Positions 7,425 through 7,979 of a stretch of 7,979 bases of DNA are shown here, piece after piece (positions within the stretch are counted from its first letter, which is position 1; each line of letters starts with the position of its first letter). This DNA comes from JABHCC01 sp034658635. GTDB taxonomy: Bacteria > Bacteroidota > Bacteroidia > Bacteroidales > UBA12481. The DNA is taken from assembly GCA_034658635.1 (NCBI GenBank), contig JAYEFL010000348.1, forward strand, positions 1 to 7,979. The letters run 5' to 3'. The notes beneath the pieces were generated by a model that was not told where the DNA came from, did no database searches, and saw only the letters and a list, made by a program, of their open reading frames with translations. A program made the translations under genes and the position numbers.

Positions 7425-7864
7425 GGATGGAGAAAAGACTTATCCAAGGGCGGTCGCCCACCCTTTTGCAGACTAATGATGTTCAAAGCCCTATTGATCC
7501 AAAGCCTTTACAATCTTTCCGATGACCAATTGGAATACCAAATAGTGGATAGGACAAGTTTTAAACCCTTCCTTGGATTAAAGAAGAGCGACAAGGTTCC
7601 TGATAGCAAAACATTTTGGGTATTTAGAGAGTATCTTATTGAAAAGGAAACACCACGCCAACGCAATACCCGTGAAGAGAATGAGCATATAAAAGAAACC
7701 GGAAAGGCACCGGAGAACTGGAACAAAAAGCCAGCAATAAAGAGAAATCCAAAACACGGGTACGGGTTGAGCATGTATTTGGTTTTGTGGAAAACAGCAT
7801 GAATGGCTCAACTGTACGAACCATAGGGCTTCCAAGAGTAAAAGCTAAAATTGGGGGGGGGTAA
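7425..7864 (+). pseudogene. IS5-family transposase remnant, internally deleted and frameshifted
   Basis: The only plus-strand coding signal. From the stop at 7422 the frame reads KGGRPPF (7446-7466) then MMFKALLIQSLYNLSDDQLE (7476-7535) and FLGLKKSDKVPDSKTFWVFR, the N-terminal DUF772-type region of IS5-family transposases. After FREYLIEKE it jumps to TPRQRNTREENEHIKETGKA, so about 40 residues expected between them, including the first catalytic Asp, are missing. After KPAIKR (about 7745) the homology continues in another frame as EKSKTRVRVEHVFGFVENSM and NGSTVRTIGLPRVKAKIG, the C-terminal part; the stretch with the second Asp is gone. The frame ends at 7862-7864 after a run of nine G where the family normally continues. 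The left part of the gene is not clear; ENETYKDGEKTYP in a third frame (about 7405-7445) may belong to it. The product cannot be active. Confidence 0.85.
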
Positions 7865-7979
7865 AATGTGGTTTTCAGAAAAAACTGTATTACATTTATG
7901 TCAAACAATGGTGCCAGAAAAACAGGTTTTTAGAGGTGCCCTTTATATATGCATAATCTAAACCTTCAATGAAAAATAT
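7865..7979. other. Probable right flank of the IS remnant
   Basis: No gene is seen. The segment holds AAAAAC-AG-GTTTTT (7918-7931), a perfect inverted repeat, followed by AGAGGTGCCC (7932-7941), which could be the right terminal inverted repeat of the element. I found no matching GGGCACCTCT on the left side, so the end cannot be confirmed. The remainder to the window edge is AT-rich. Confidence 0.3.

Noticed and set aside
7235..7486. Minus-strand 83-aa frame between the NusG-like gene and the transposase
   Set aside because: It runs antisense to the transposase N-terminus and out of frame with the NGN domain, and has no recognisable family. Only its internal ATG at 7420 is of interest, as a possible lost start of the NusG-like gene.
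7508..7908. Three minus-strand frames of 85-90 aa opposite the transposase
   Set aside because: They are hydrophobic-looking antisense shadows of the transposase coding sequence.

Overview
The window looks like a chromosomal accessory stretch of a Bacteroidota genome, probably a Bacteroidales/Marinilabiliales-type marine or gut-related lineage. The evidence is a moderate, slightly AT-rich composition, several lipoproteins with Bacteroidota-style signal peptides, a DUF4249-family protein, a PKD plus FISUMP surface lipoprotein, a GH95 fucosidase and a NusG-like (UpxY-type) antiterminator. No rRNA, tRNA or CRISPR array was seen. All apparently intact genes read on the minus strand. The only plus-strand coding signal is a decayed transposase at the right end.

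Layout from left to right. (1) Positions 1-2317 hold a nearly complete GH95 alpha-L-fucosidase lipoprotein that runs off the left edge. (2) Directly upstream of its start codon is a 136-bp tract of 17 tandem octamers, then about 660 bp without a recognisable gene. (3) Positions 3130-6372 form a compact three-gene minus-strand operon: a 601-aa lipoprotein with four PKD-like domains and a C-terminal FISUMP domain, a 335-aa DUF4249-like lipoprotein, and a 146-aa small lipoprotein. Adjacent genes overlap by 11 nt and 1 nt, and a plausible intrinsic terminator follows. (4) Positions 6641-7382 hold a small XRE-type helix-turn-helix protein overlapped by a NusG-like reading frame. That frame has an almost complete NGN domain and a KOW domain but no in-frame start codon. 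(5) Positions 7425-7864 hold an internally deleted, frameshifted IS5-family transposase remnant that abuts the damaged 5' end of the NusG-like gene.

How it may work together (inference): the three lipoproteins are probably exported together to the outer membrane or cell surface. The PKD repeats would act as spacers presenting a FISUMP module, with DUF4249 and the small beta-rich lipoprotein as partners. The NusG-like/XRE pair lies upstream on the same strand and resembles regulatory cassettes that head surface-polysaccharide loci, but no glycan synthesis genes follow here. It is either a relic or, more speculatively, a controller of the lipoprotein operon. The fucosidase is a separate transcription unit whose 5' leader is an unstable-looking octamer array, making it a candidate for copy-number-dependent expression. 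I did not find a clear new defence or mobile system. The most unusual signals are the octamer tract and the start-less NusG-like gene next to the eroded IS.
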